NCBI RefSeq assembly: GCF_016545825.1
Contig: NC_052618.1
Coordinates: 11,585,398 to 11,649,397 of the forward strand
Reading direction: 5' to 3'
Source of the DNA: Eucalyptus grandis
Taxonomy: Eukaryota > Streptophyta > Magnoliopsida > Myrtales > Myrtaceae
DNA length: 64,000 bases
A program made the position numbers and the translations under genes. How positions within the stretch are numbered: the first letter of the stretch is position 1; the number at the start of each line of letters is the position of its first letter. This document shows positions 34,718-46,959 of the stretch, in pieces. The notes under the pieces were generated by a model, which saw only the letters and a list, made by a program, of their open reading frames with translations, ran no database searches and was not told the DNA's origin.

Positions 34718-35280
34718 TATAAACAATGTGTACTGAAGAAATAATAAGGTCCACGAAAGGCACCAACCATTTCGTTTTCTATGACCTTAGACGGATGTCA
34801 CATTGATTGTACGTATGGAAAACTACAAACTTAACGTTTTCTTCATTTTTGCATGATAGAACATTTCCTATTAGAGATGATTAGGATAATTCTGTAAAAT
34901 ATTTTCCTATATTAGAGATAATTAGAATACTTCTGTTATTTTTTTGTATCTATTAAGATCGTGTAATATCTTATGCATATCTTGATTGATATATGTAACG
35001 TTCGATAGTCTTTCATAAAACCTAGAAATAAGTTGATGTGCTTTATCATGGCATATTGAAATATATATACATTTTGCCCAATTTAATTTTTTTTATATTC
35101 TTACATTTAACTTGGTATCAATGCTAGTCGATCTTGAAGTGCGTCGAGCGCACTCACATTGCACCTGATGCACGCCCAAGTGCATTATTTAAGCTAAAGT
35201 TGTTTCCTGTCATTTCCTTTCTAACAAGTCCTAATATCCTCCATTCAAGTTATTTTCCCTCTCATATGAGGAAGTGCTTA

Positions 35281-36345
35281 GGGTGCGTTTGGGAACGCTT
35301 TTGGGAAAAGTCCTTAGCAAAATGCAAAGACCTTTGAGTTTAATGTATTTTCCAAAATGCAAAGTGTGTTTGGTAAAATTGTAGTTTGAAAGCCCATTTG
35401 AAGTATCTTTGAGCAAAATGGTGTTTGGAGAAATTATATTTGCAAATTGCTTTGGTGATAAAAAAAATTATCAAAAGAAAAATAAATAAAAAATTGACTG
35501 GAAGGGCGGATGGCCGGGAAGGGCAAGTGGCCGCCGGACGTCAGCGAAGACCACCGGCGAGGGTCGCCGGACGTCGGCGACCATTGAAGACCACCGGCGA
35601 GGGTCGCCGGGACGTCGGGCGACCACCGAAGACCATCACGCAGGGTCGCGGACGTCGGGCGACCACCGAAACCATCGGCGAGGGTCTCGGACGTCGGGCG
35701 ACCCCGCCGCGACCAGTCTCCGGGGCGGCGAGGTCCCCGCGACCTTGCGGCCCCCGGATCCGGGTCGCGGCGGGGTCACGCGACCGCGCCGCCCGGATCA
35801 CGGGTCGCGGCGAGGTCGCGCGACCTCCGGCAACCGCCGTGACCAAGATGCGGGGCGGCGAGGTCGCGGGAGAACCTTGCCGCCCTCGGATCCGGGTCGC
35901 GGCAAGGTCGGCGACCCAAACCTCGCCGCGACCCACGGCGATCGCCGCGACCCGCACGGGGCGGCGGTCGCACCACTCCCCGGCGACGGTCGCCTGGGCC
36001 ACCGCAACCATGCCGAGCCGTCGGCGGCCACTCACTCACAGCTTCGAGGAGCACGTCGTCGGCCTTCACGGAGAAGAAGATGAACAAGACAACAACAAGG
36101 GCAAAACCGGAAAAATAAGAGTAGGCGAGGATATTTTCGGAAGAAAATAAAAAAAGTAAACAAATGTCACTTGATGCGAGAAGGCTGAAAGCCCAAGGCA
36201 CCCCTTCACCTGCCTTGGGCTTTCACCTTGGGAAGGCCCGCCTTTGGCCTAATGGAAATTCCAAGATTGTTTCCAAACACCCTAGCTTTAGCCCAAGTGT
36301 CTTTAGAAGCCCAAAGTCCCTTGCAAAGCGATTCCAAACGCACCC
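35281..36345. mobile_element. TIR element E7 with GC-rich core
   Basis: A 1065-bp element with near-perfect ends (GGGTGCGTTTGGGAACGCTT and, inverted, GGGTGCGTTTGGAATCGC) and TTA on both sides (35278-35280 and 36346-36348). The block c copy at 32059 shows the empty site with a single TTA. The core at 35500-36060 is strongly GC-rich, with repeated CCGGCGAGGGTCGCCGG and GGATCCGGGTCGCGG. Overlapping open frames in several phases there reflect composition, not genes. Confidence 0.85.
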
Positions 36346-36430
36346 TTAGTCGATGGTCATGTTTCATTGCCAATCGCAACAATCGCATCGCCCGGTGAGC
36401 CTTTCATGGAAGTGGCTTTTCTTCCGAATG

Positions 36431-37222
36431 CTGGCTGCATAGGCTGCTATCTCTCTCTGTCGATGCATATTCAGACAGACAAGTAGGCAGTAGCATGAAA
36501 ACAAGAAAGCAGAGCCCCCTCGTACTTTCTTTTGTTGATTTTCAAATCTCATTTTGTCTTTTTCCAAGTGGGTCCCGCCACCTTATTTTTTACCTAGTCA
36601 AAATGTCAAATATTTCAGCACCCCACCCTCGGACAAAGAGAGCGAGGGTAGAGAGAGAGAGTGGCGCGAAGAAAGAAAACCGAGACTGAAATTTTTTCGA
36701 ATTGGCGCCTCTTTTTCTCTGCAGAACGTGGGTCCCACGAGGACACGTGTCGCGCTCCCACCGCCTTCTTATTTGCCAGCTGGAGCATGAGACGTACCTA
36801 ATATTTTCTCCCCCCAACCCTTCCTTTCCTTTTCCTTCTCTCTCTACGTATGCGAACAAGTCGGAAGTAGCATCCAAACAAAGAAAGCGGGGCCCTTTGG
36901 TTTATCGAGGAGAGAGAGAGAGAGAGAGAGAACCCAATCACGGCTCGTCCTGTGCCTAATCCAATCTGTGGATGCAGTAGATTCTCCCCGATGGCATCCT
37001 CTATAGCCAGCGCCTCATTCATTGCGGCCTCGTTTTTCTTCCTCTGCTTCCTCGTCCGATAGCCCGTCAGCATTCACGGGCTGCTACAAAACAAACGCCT
37101 CACCCCTGTTCAACACCGCGTCCCGCCTTATATAACCCAAGTATCGCTCGTCTCTCCTCCATGTCGCAAGACATTGCATTTGTTCAGAGAGTTGCTCTCC
37201 GGAGGTCGCGCACCTTCCCAAG
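36431..37222 (+). promoter_or_regulatory. Promoter and 5' leader of BXL4 copy 2
   Basis: A TATA box (TATATAA, 37129-37135) lies 88 bases before the start codon, which places transcription start near 37160. A perfect G-box CACGTG is at 36744-36749 (context GGACACGTGTCG). GA-repeat tracts lie at 36652-36661 and 36910-36930. Copy 1 lacks both the TATA and the G-box segments, so this is the more complete promoter. Confidence 0.7.
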
Positions 37223-37226
37223 ATGA
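37161..37226 (+). CDS. Upstream ORF of BXL4 copy 2 (21 codons)
   Basis: A 21-codon frame from ATG 37161 ends in a TGA overlapping the BXL4 ATG (37223-37226, ATGA). It encodes [21 protein letters not shown]. If transcription starts near 37160, as the TATA suggests, this ATG would sit at or just before the 5' end of the mRNA and might often be skipped. Mapping the mRNA start would settle whether it is translated. Confidence 0.35.
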   Translation: MSQDIAFVQRVALRRSRTFPR

Positions 37227-40200
37227 CCCCTGCCCAGAACAGAGCGCCGAAGGTGTCCTCTGTTTTGCTCTGCCTCTGCTGCATTCACGCGTTCTTCTCA
37301 TGCGCCGTCCGGCTCGTCGCGGGCCAGACGTCCAAGCCGGTCTTCGCCTGCGACGTGGACAGCGACCCGAGCCTCGCCGGCTTCGGGTTCTGCAACACGT
37401 CGTTGGGAGTCGAGGCGCGGGTGGCGGACCTGGTGCAGCGGCTCACCCTGCAGGAGAAGGTCGGGTTCCTTGTGAACAACGCCGGCAATGTGGACCGCCT
37501 GGGGATCCCCAAGTACGAGTGGTGGTCGGAGGCGCTGCACGGGGTGTCATACCTCGGGCCCGGGACCAAGTTCTCGAGCCTCGTCCCGGGGGCGACCAGC
37601 TTCCCCCAGGTGATCCTGACGGCGGCGTCGTTCAATGCCACCCTGTTCGAGACCATCGGGAAGGTTAGCGAGTTACCATCATATCACTCTCTCACTCTTC
37701 CTCTTTCTTGCGCTTCTCTGTTTTTGACTTTCGCGTGCGGATTTAGATATTGTATTGGCGTCCGCGCGTCGTAGTCGGCCGCATCATGCACGATGATATG
37801 ATAGAAAAAAGCTCGAAACTTTTATCCATCGTGATAAGAAAGTTCATGTTGCGAAGCAACTACGGCCATCAGAACGGCTGGCGGGGACCACCGGCCACCG
37901 TCACTCGAATCGGTAGATACAATGCGTTAAGTGAATTTAGTTACTTTACACCGTGACATATGAATTTTCATGTAAAAGTAGATTTTTCCGCCTTTTCAAG
38001 ATTCTGTGAAATCTTTTCATGTCCGTCCTTCAATCTAATTTCCTGCGTCGACGGCTACTGTTCCTGATATCCAGTTTATTCCCGTTGATAGTCGCTACCG
38101 ACGTCCTAGCTTGTACTGTTGCATCTTGATTGCCATTCTATATCTGTACTCTCTCAATGCGCCATTAAATAAGCCCCGATATACGCGTAGGTTCGTTTCT
38201 TCATCCACTATTTGATTTGAATCCAAACCCACAAACTACAAGATCGAGAAGTACAAATGCACATTGCTGCAGATGATCTCCCGGCTCTTTGCTGTGAGAT
38301 TCTTTTTTTTTTTGGTAAAAATTTGCTGTGAGATTCTTGATGCTAGGGAAAATGAAAACTTGCTTTTTTTGAGGTGAAACTGCAATGGTGAAATTGGTCA
38401 TGAAAAGTACTATGAAATTGGGAGGAGGAGAAGCGTTAGGTGCTGGAGGGGAAGAAGATCTTATGGTTGGATCCTCAACCACGCTGGCATCAGTTGGTGC
38501 CACCTTTTTAGCTGTACACCATATGAACTGCAGTAAGTGCAACCCCCCTAAAAGAAAAAAATAGAGAGAGCTGACTGACCCTGACTTTGTAGGCACCAGG
38601 CTAAAGTCTATCCACGCTTGGCTTGTTCCCACAGCCAAGTTTGACGAAAACATCATCAAACCTTCCACTGGGTTGTCTGTACCATTGTGGAAAAACATGT
38701 GATGTGGACACAAGAATAGTAGGCTTTGATCATGTGTAAGGTTACTGCGTGTGGAAATCTTGCATACATCGAGAAGAAAAGGACAGTAGAGAAGGGTCTG
38801 TGCTTCTACTAGTATCACCGTCATTTGGATCTGTTTGGTTCGTGTTTGTCGGTTGGATGAGATGATAATTACTGGAGCTGGCAAAAGGGTGGTGTCATGA
38901 ACATTGCCGCGTCATTGCACAAAGTGAGTTCCTTCCTTTGCACTCAATGAGGGGGACCAATCTCAATTGTTAAGTGCTGGAAACAGAGAGCTTTTTATAA
39001 GGGAGAAGTATTTAGATGACTCGGCCGGAGGTTCGAATATATCGGGAAGAAAGGATAGATGGGACTAGTGACCAAAAAATACAGGAAAATCACGAGTTGA
39101 GCAAACTTAAGTTTTCGCGAAATGGGGGAAAAAGAAACGCATCTGAATCTTTTCCAAGTGATCATCTGAATATACATGATCTGCTCCTTGACTTCTACTT
39201 CTGCAATACCTAAGTTTAGGATTATTTGATTCCAATACCCTTAGAATTCATACTATCTTGCTGATTGTCGTCATGTTTCTAGTCCGAAAACGAATTAGTT
39301 TCTCGTTCTGACTAGGTCAAAAAATTAAACATTCTAAAGCTCTGCGGAATAATATGGAGAAGAGTGGACGAATTATGCAATAGCTTTGCTGAAGCAGGTG
39401 GTTTCGACAGAAGCCCGGGCGATGCACAATGTGGGGTTAGCCGGATTAACGTTTTGGTCCCCGAATGTCAACATATTCAGAGACCCAAGATGGGGGCGGG
39501 GCCAGGAGACGCCGGGGGAAGACCCGTTACTCTCGAGCAAGTATGCGTCGGGTTATGTCCGAGGCCTACAACAGAGCGATGATGGAAACGGGAACCGGCT
39601 TAAGGTCGCTGCGTGTTGCAAACATTATACTGCGTATGACATCGATAACTGGAAAGGTGTCGATCGATTCCACTTCAACGCTGTGGTAAATAACAATTTG
39701 CAGACTTCTCTTTCGTTTTTATTCGATTTGATTTATTGAGCAGTTATATGCATGACCATCTCAAGTTAATCTCCTGTGTCACTTGTGTTGGACTGATCAG
39801 GTAACCCAACAAGATTTAGATGATACTTTTCAACCGCCGTTCAAGAGCTGTGTCCTCGATGGCAATGTCGCAAGCGTGATGTGCTCCTACAACCAGGTTA
39901 ATGGTAAGCCAACGTGCGCAGACCCGGACCTTCTTGCCGGGATTGTCCGAGGAAAATGGAAATTGAATGGGTAACACTCCATTGCTCGTGCATTGCTATT
40001 AGATACTTTTGATCAATTATTGCGTTGTTATTTATGCAAAAGGATCGGTTAATGCAGATACATAGTTTCGGATTGCGATTCAGTGGACGTGTTCTATAAT
40101 AGCCAGCACTATACTAAAACACCAGAAGAGGCTGCAGCTAAGGCCATTTTGGCAGGTAGATGAAAATTTCATACTGTACTTTGATTGATTGCGATGAAGG

Positions 40201-41826
40201 CGTTTGAGAATTCGCCGTGAAATGCTTCTTCTTTGATGACCGTAATTCCCTTTTTCGACAGGGTTGGATCTTGACTGTGGAACTTTCCTTGGCCAACACA
40301 CTGAAGCCGCCGTGAAAGGCGGATTGTTGAATGAATCTGCGATTGATAAGGCCATCTCTAATAATTTTGCCACGCTGATGAGGCTGGGCTTCTTTGATGG
40401 CGATCCAAGGAAGCAGTTGTATGGAAAGCTCGGCCCGGATGATGTGTGCACACCGAGCAACCAGGAGCTGGCCCGCGAAGCTGCAAGGCAAGGGATTGTG
40501 TTGCTTAAGAACACGGCAGGATCATTGCCCTTGTCCTCAACCGCCATAAAGTCCTTGGCGGTGATCGGACCAAATGCCAATGTCATGAAGACCATGATCG
40601 GGAACTATGAAGGTGATCAAAGAATTTATGCAATAGACTGCACGACGTTGGATCAGCTTCATTATTAGTACCCGTCACGGAAAATACCTTAATTAGAACT
40701 CCTACTTCCCTTGCAGGCACTCCTTGCAAATATGTGACGCCTTTGCAAGGCCTAGCAGCCGTCGTTTCGACAACGTACGTGGCTGGCTGTGCAGACGTAG
40801 CGTGTGGCATGGCCCAGACAGATGACGCGAAGAAGGCTGCAGTTTCAGCAGATGCGACAGTGCTTGTAATGGGTGCCGACCAGTCGATCGAGAAGGAGAA
40901 GTTGGACCGGGTCGACCTCAACCTCCCAGGCCAGCAGTCGCTCTTGGTCTCCGAAGTGGCGAACGTGTCAAAGGGACCTGTGATCCTTGTGATCATGTCA
41001 GGGGGAGGGATGGATGTATCATTCGCGAAGGATAATGACAAGATCACGAGCATTTTGTGGGTCGGCTATCCCGGCGAAGCCGGCGGCGCTGCAATGGCGG
41101 ACGTGATTTTCGGTGACCATAATCCTAGTAAGATTCAGTCTTTGGCCACTTCGAATTTTTGTAATCCCTTATTCAAATTCTGATTCACTGAGTCGCCAAC
41201 TTTAACTTGAATCAGGTGGAAGACTGCCAATGACATGGTATCCGCAGTCATACGCGGATGCCGTCCCGATGACAAACATGAACATGAGGCCCGACCCAGC
41301 AACGGGCTACCCCGGCAGGACGTACCGCTTCTACACTGGCCCTACCGTGTACTTGTTCGGGGACGGGCTGAGCTACTCCAACTTCAGCCACACTCTAGTC
41401 CAAGTGCCGCAGCTCGTGTCCGTGCCCTTAGAGGAGGGCCACGTTTGCCGCTCATCGGCATGCGAATCATTGGAAGCCACCAGCGAGATGTGCTCGAATC
41501 TGGCCCTAGACGTACATCTGAACGTCAAGAACGTGGGAAGGTTCAGCGGGAGCCACACGGTGTTCTTGTTCAGCAGCCCTCCATCGGTGCACAGGGCGCC
41601 TCGGAAGCACCTGCTGGGCTTTGAGAAGGTGTTCTTGGCCTCACAAAGTGAGGCGCAAGTGCAGTTCAAGGTCGACGTTTGCAAGGACCTCGGCGTGGTC
41701 GACGAGCTCGGCTGCCGGAAGGTCGCCCTAGGGACGCACATCCTCCACGTCGGTGACTTGAAGCATGCGTTGAGCGTGCAGATTGGATCGTCCGGGCTCT
41801 CCCTCAGCCCGCCGAGACATTTCTGA
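37223..41826 (+). CDS. BXL4: Beta-D-xylosidase 4-like, GH3 family, copy 2 (intact)
   Basis: Tandem duplicate of the gene at 9333, with identical exon structure: 37223-37663, 39398-39685, 39801-39970, 40058-40155, 40262-40612, 40717-41127 and 41216-41826. All introns are GT-AG, the total is 2370 nt, and the product is 789 aa. It has a signal peptide, GH3 N-terminal barrel with VSDCDSVDV (nucleophile Asp305, Asp310 retained), GH3 C-terminal domain with [10 protein letters not shown] (likely acid/base Glu508) and a fibronectin III-like end. By eye it is about 95% identical to copy 1, with most changes near the N terminus (for example YLGPGTKF against YVGGGTSF) and LDLDCGTF against LDLNCGSF. It would be secreted to the wall to trim xylose side chains. 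The TATA and G-box are present, so this is the likelier expressed copy. Confidence 0.93.
38250..38780 (-). other. Gene-like fragment in intron 1, antisense (copy 2)
   Basis: Counterpart of 10330-10850. The minus-strand open stretch is longer here and is extended through an added T-rich insertion near 38302. No family is recognised. Its presence in both copies predates the duplication. Confidence 0.25.
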
Positions 41827-41936
41827 ATGAAGAAATCAAAGCGATAAAAGTTTGAGAGATGTTGGCAAGAACTCCCTCTCAACCGATCCTCATGTAGCCA
41901 AATTGTTCAAAAGCAAATTGAAGTTATGACTATTAT

Positions 41937-43380
41937 GTAGCAACTAACTTTGTTTTTAATTTACTTCAGTGACAATAAGTAAATACAACATACCAATACT
42001 TATTACAAAAGCTGATGGTAAAATCATGATTGATGCTTATATTTATCAATACTTTTGTAAAAGTATTAATTTTATTTGGTTGTATCAAGATTACAAGATA
42101 TTTTGATTACTTACATTATTTATTTGCGCAGCGTACTGTCTATTAAAGTACTAATCGATAAGCTAAAATTAGCTTGTAACTTAATTTAAGAATAATAGGT
42201 AATATTATTCAAATTAAGTTGGTAATGCCATATAAGAACTAATAATTTTAACACGTTGATAAGTTATTCAAATAAATAATGATAAATTATTACAGAATTT
42301 GGTAATTTGGAATTGACTAGATAAATTTTGATAGATGACTCAAATAAGAGTTGTTGGGTTCAAATGAGTTATAGCTCCCAACTGAAGTAAAACTGATAAA
42401 TTACTATTCGTTTATTTTGTGGAAAATAAATAAATTGAAAAATATTTTCTTACATGTGATTGGTTATATCATTTAGAAAAATTAGTTGATGGAAAAAAAA
42501 AATTCCTTATTGATAACATTTCATACTAGAGTAATTTTGTAAATAATGAAATTATTTTTCTTTCAATCATTGTTATAAATAGCACAAATGATCATATTTA
42601 TAGAAAAAAATTAAATTGCAAATTTCTTACAAAAAAATGCATCCTAAAATTAAGTTAATAGCTATACATTGCTTGTAAGCTAATCAAAATTTCGAGGATA
42701 CTAAGTAATGTTGGTAATTGACTCAAACAAGAGTGATAAGTAAAAATATCTAGTAACTCAATCGGACAAGAGTTGTTGTATCACTCAATTAATGATTAGT
42801 AATTTCGTATAAAATTTAGTAATCTAAACAATTGGTAAGCTTTGCGGATAGATAGTGGTGAATTGCTATAGAAGTTAATAATTGAAGTGCCAAAACAAGA
42901 AAAAAGAAAAAGAATGTTGATATGTAACTCAAATATAATTCGATGAACTAAAATCACATGGTAATTTAATCAGAGAAAAGTTAGTAATCATTCAAATTGA
43001 CGTTTAAAAAATTTGATAAGAGTTAATTTAACATGTTGGAGAACTTTGTTAATAAACTGTGATAGATTCCAAAGGGACCAAAAACACTCTGGTTCTAATT
43101 ACTCAAAAAGGTGGAAAAAATTTGTAAAGTCCAAAGATCCAAACTTTTCTTTTTTGTCGAAGAACAGATCATAACTTCAAACGGGTCAAATAAATAATGA
43201 TAAGTGATTCAAATAAAAGTTATAATACTAAAACTAATCGCTAACTAAATCTAAGAAAAATCATAAAATTACTCAAATTAAAGTCGATAATTTTTTTTTA
43301 AATCTGAGGCGTTAAAAAAGGTAACGCTGTGCAAGTGAAAGTAGAATTTGTTCAAAGTCCCTGAGCAAGAGCCAGGGCAC
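41937..43380. other. AT-rich non-coding DNA (copy 2)
   Basis: A close match to 18410-19830 without the two TIR elements found there. CACATATTC near 43378-43386 is the empty site for element E3, and 41931-41940 is the empty site for the GnT-I-bearing element E2. No coding frame. Confidence 0.55.
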
Positions 43381-43912
43381 ATATTCTGGCCTTCATAGGA
43401 TTTGCCCGCCTGCTGCACTCCTTTCTTCTTCCTTCACCACCGCTGCCACCGCCGCTGCTGCCGCCTCCTCCTCCACTTTACTCTCTTTATACTCTCCGAA
43501 TCCTCTTGTGAGCAAAAGCCCAAGAAGCAGCCCACACAACATATGCATCTGCGCATATGTATGCAGTGCAGAGCGAGTCGCAGCTTCTTTCTGGCATTTT
43601 GTCGAACAGGTGGTGAGCGTGTTGTGGGGATTTCGGCAAAACGACTCGATCGACTGGAGTGATGCCTGAAGTCTTCTCCCGGGTGAAGGTTGCGAATCTG
43701 GCTTAGCTGCAGTTTGGCATACATTGCGGTGCTCCTTGCCCGTCTTCTTGCAAGAATTTCTCAGGGGAGTGCTGTTGATTAGGAAACTGAGTCGTTCGAT
43801 CAAGAAAGATCCTCTCTTGAACGGGCGATCATCCCCTTGCTGATGAGTGCATTACAGGTAGGGCCGCAATCTTGGCTTAATGTCTCAATTGGTTGTCGGA
43901 AGGTCACCTTTA
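43381..43912. other. Unrecognised, exon-like region (copy 2)
   Basis: Matches 20527-21070. It begins with a C/T and GCC-rich leader-like stretch and continues with ordinary composition. A minus-strand frame of 136 codons (43393-43803) is not preserved in copy 1, so a protein is not supported. Confidence 0.3.
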
Positions 43913-44235
43913 GGACGCACGTCCCCCACGTCGGGGACTTGAAGCATGCGTTAAGCGTGCGGATTTGAGTGTCTAGGCTCTCCCTGAGTATATGCCAATC
44001 TATGCCGAGACATTTCTGAATGAAGAAATCAAAGTGATATAAGTTCGAGAGATGTTCGCAAGAACTCTCGGCTCTCAACTGATTCTCATGTTGCCAAATT
44101 GTTCAAAAGCAAATGGAAGTTTTGACTGCTATATAGCAACTCTCCTTTCCTTTTAAATTTAAAATTTACATAAGTGACAATAAGTAAATACAACAGACCA
44201 ATACTTATTAGAGAAGTTGCTAGTAAAATCATGAA
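43913..44235 (+). pseudogene. Relic of a BXL4 3' end (copy 2)
   Basis: It matches the last coding bases of BXL4 (GACTTGAAGCATGCGTTAAG), the stop context (ACATTTCTGAATGAAGAAAT) and about 200 bases of downstream sequence (CCAAATTGTTCAAAAGCAAA, then GACAATAAGTAAATACAAC). It is longer than the relic at 21071, confirming that a whole BXL unit once ended here. Confidence 0.8.
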
Positions 44236-44293
44236 AAAATTATATATTTGTAATAAATTTACCCTTAATTAGTTTCCGTTAAATACTACAGAC

Positions 44294-45591
44294 TGGGAAA
44301 ATTATCCAAAAAATTCTAAACCTATTGCACTTTTGCCAATTCAGTCCTAAAGTTTTTAACTTTGTCAATTGAGTCTTAAAACATTTTCACTTTTTGCCAA
44401 TTCAGTCCATCCAGCTAATTTTGGCCGGAAAATGCTGACGTGGGCCGCCAGCGGTGCCACGTAGGATTGCCGGAGTTGACGTGGATAATTTTTAATAATT
44501 TTTTGAATTTTTTTTTTGAATTTTTTTGTTTGTTTTTTTCCTCTTCTTTTTTTATTTTTTTTTTTTGGCTTTCTTAGCCTTTTCCGATGGCCGACCACCA
44601 GCCACAGGTGAGGCCCGGCCGGCCGATCCACTTCATCAATTTCTCTGAGCAACACACAGACAACAACCACCTCCGGAATGGCGGCATTCACCCTCTCCCT
44701 CGACCCTTACTCAGTTCCTTGGCACTTCCCTCCGTCGTCCTCGTCCCCATCTCCATCTCCATCTCCGCTCACTCGCTAGCCTCATTTTCGCTTCCCTTGC
44801 GAGCGTTCGAAACCGGCTGCCGTCTCCTTCTCCTCTTCCCTACAAGGTCCGGTTTCATCGCCACTTTGCACCTTTAGGATCCTTTATTTACTCTTTCTCT
44901 TCTTTGGGTCGCTTCAATTTGCACCTATCTGAATCGTCGACGAGTGACGGCGACGATTTTGCATTGAGCAGACAACGATGTCTCGCTCGTCGCCCGACCA
45001 GGGGTGAGGGCTGGCCTCGCCGCAGATCTGGTGCAGGTGAGCCCGGCGAGGGCTCCCCTCACCGGATCCGGCGAGGCCGGCCCTCGCCCAGGCCAAGGCG
45101 GCCTCGCCCGGCGTCGCCATTGCCCGGCCGACGCCCGACGAGGCCACCCTAGCCTGGGCGAGGGTTGGCCTTGCCAAGGCGATCCTCGCCGAGCCGCGCT
45201 CGGGGGAGAGCTCCCCTCGCCGGGGCTCCTCCTCGCCCAACCGGGCCTCGCCTGTGGCGGGCAAGGCCAACTAGTTGGCCGTGGCCGGTGGCCGACCAGC
45301 CACCGGAAAAGGGCAAGAAAGCCAAAAAAAAAGGGGGGAAACAGAAAAATTCAAAAATAATAATAATAAATTCAAAATTTTATTTAAAAATTATTAAAAA
45401 TTGTCCACATCAGCTCCGGCAATCCTACGTGGCACCGCCGCGTCCACGTCAGTATTTTCCGGCCAAAATTGGTCGGATGGACTGAATTGGCAAGAAATGA
45501 AAAGGTTTAAGACTCAATTGGCAAAGTTAAAATGTTTAGGACTGAATTGGCAAAAGTGCAATAGGTTTAAGACTTTTTGGACAATTTTCCC
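44294..45591. mobile_element. MULE-like element M2, possible Pack-MULE
   Basis: A 1.3-kb insertion with a perfect 9-bp target duplication ACTACAGAC (44285-44293 and 45592-45600). The intact empty site is at 21293-21301. TIRs of more than 100 bp start GGGAAAATTATCCAAAAA and GGGAAAATTGTCCAAAAA (inverted). The interior has a candidate captured 5' gene end: an ATG at 44679 opening MAAFTLSLDPYSVPWHFPPS and then a Ser/Pro-rich stretch that stops after 33 codons. A GC-rich block (44990-45280, CCTCACCGGATCCGGCGAGG) follows. No transposase. Confidence 0.85.
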
Positions 45592-46320
45592 ACTACAGAC
45601 CAGCTCTCCTTTTGGTTGGACTTGCTAAGCTCGAAGGTGTGATTTGAACGATCTCGGATGAAGCATGTTTCTTTCTTGGCCAGGGACCGTCCACTTGAGT
45701 CAATCATGTCACGAGCAAAGCTTGTTGTTATCCTCTCATCATGAATCGATTCCTTACCTTCGTTCGTATGATCCCTAATCAACTCTAGTCGGTATTTATC
45801 ATTATCAAAAGCATCTGCATTGAAGCTTTATAAAATTGATCTGGATAGAGAAACTGCCTGAATGAGAAAGACATAAATTAAATTACAATTTCCATACGAC
45901 AATAAAGTTGCCCGACGAGCCACGGATGTTCGAGACAGCTTCCCTATCCTTTCACGCCTTTTTCCGACTCGGTCGTAGTGGGGAATCTCTTTTCCTCCCT
46001 GCTCGTGGCCTTTTGCCTATGCAGCTTGGCCTGTTGGGTGCCTTTTATGGTATGTGTGATAAGTGAAGGTTTGGATCTTTTCCGAGAGGTCATATGTTTC
46101 CTTCCTCCCTTTTGCTTTTGCAAAAAGGAAAATTGATTTCTTCCGTCGACATGGAGCGAAGATGACATTTTTGTTCTTCTTTGATTCCGCACCCGACTCA
46201 AAAACGAAATTTACTTTTGTTTTTGTTGATTTTTTGCAACATTTTGTTGCGTGCAATGATTCCTCTTTTGAGCTGGAAAGCATCTCGAAATGGCAATAGC
46301 TAAAAGGGGGCTATTGAAGT
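45592..46320. other. Conserved non-coding region (copy 2)
   Basis: Counterpart of 21293-21968, with about 60 extra bases near 46008-46062. No reading frame stays open in both copies. Nothing is recognised. Confidence 0.4.
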
Positions 46321-46707
46321 TGTTGCGGAAAAAAAATGCCCAAAGATGCACCAATCAAAGCACAAATAGTAAAGGATGAAAGCAAAATTGAAATTGCACG
46401 AAACATAAGATACACGTGAAAAACTCAAAACATGAAAAACTATAGGGAGAGAGAGTACGAGAGTATAATAACGAGCACGAGAGTATAATCCAAAAGCTTT
46501 AAAAACTATTTGGTGAGCTACCAGATCTAAAGATCCAACGAGAATATAGAAAAAAAAAACAAATGAAGAGAAATAATATGAAGGTTAGGATTTGAGATGT
46601 GTTATTATATACATTTTTTTTTTTATAGTCTCCATTCAAAAAATCCCTAAGACAAATATGCATGGTCTAAAATACCATTATCTCTAATTCGAAAGTCAAA
46701 ACTCAAT
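46321..46707 (-). repeat. 3' LTR relic of the minus-strand Copia (copy 2)
   Basis: Same LTR as 21969-22348, ending (minus strand) in CCGCAACA. The 250 bases after it (46708-46960) resemble the untranslated end of the Copia and hold no gene. Confidence 0.55.
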
Positions 46708-46959
46708 AAATGTCCAGATTGACTTTAAATCTCCAAAAATGTATTATGCCAAATACCACAAGACCTCTCTCTCTCACCATTAAAAGTGATCGCACAAGGC
46801 TACCCCAAAATAGCAGAATCGATGATGCATAACCCTAAGCCTACGTGAGCGTACTTGGTGTAGGAAAGAATGGATGAAATGCCACCAACTATGCCTAAGC
46901 ATATCAAATGGTTAAAACACCAATCAAATCCAAGCAATGCTTGAACTTGTTTAAAGGAA

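Larger units (their letters stand above)
32205..36430 (+). repeat. Repeat block c, copy 3, with two insertions
   Basis: A third copy of block c in direct tandem with copy 2. It starts inside the block (the match begins at position 6785 of copy 1) and is interrupted by elements at 33681-34717 and 35281-36345. The MITE is at 32870-33346 and the LTR relic at 34869-35105. No gene is present. Confidence 0.75.

Noticed and set aside
35425..36150. Long Arg/Pro/Gly-rich frames on both strands (up to 241 codons)
   Set aside because: They lie in the GC-rich core of TIR element E7. Several frames are open at once because of composition, with no domain.
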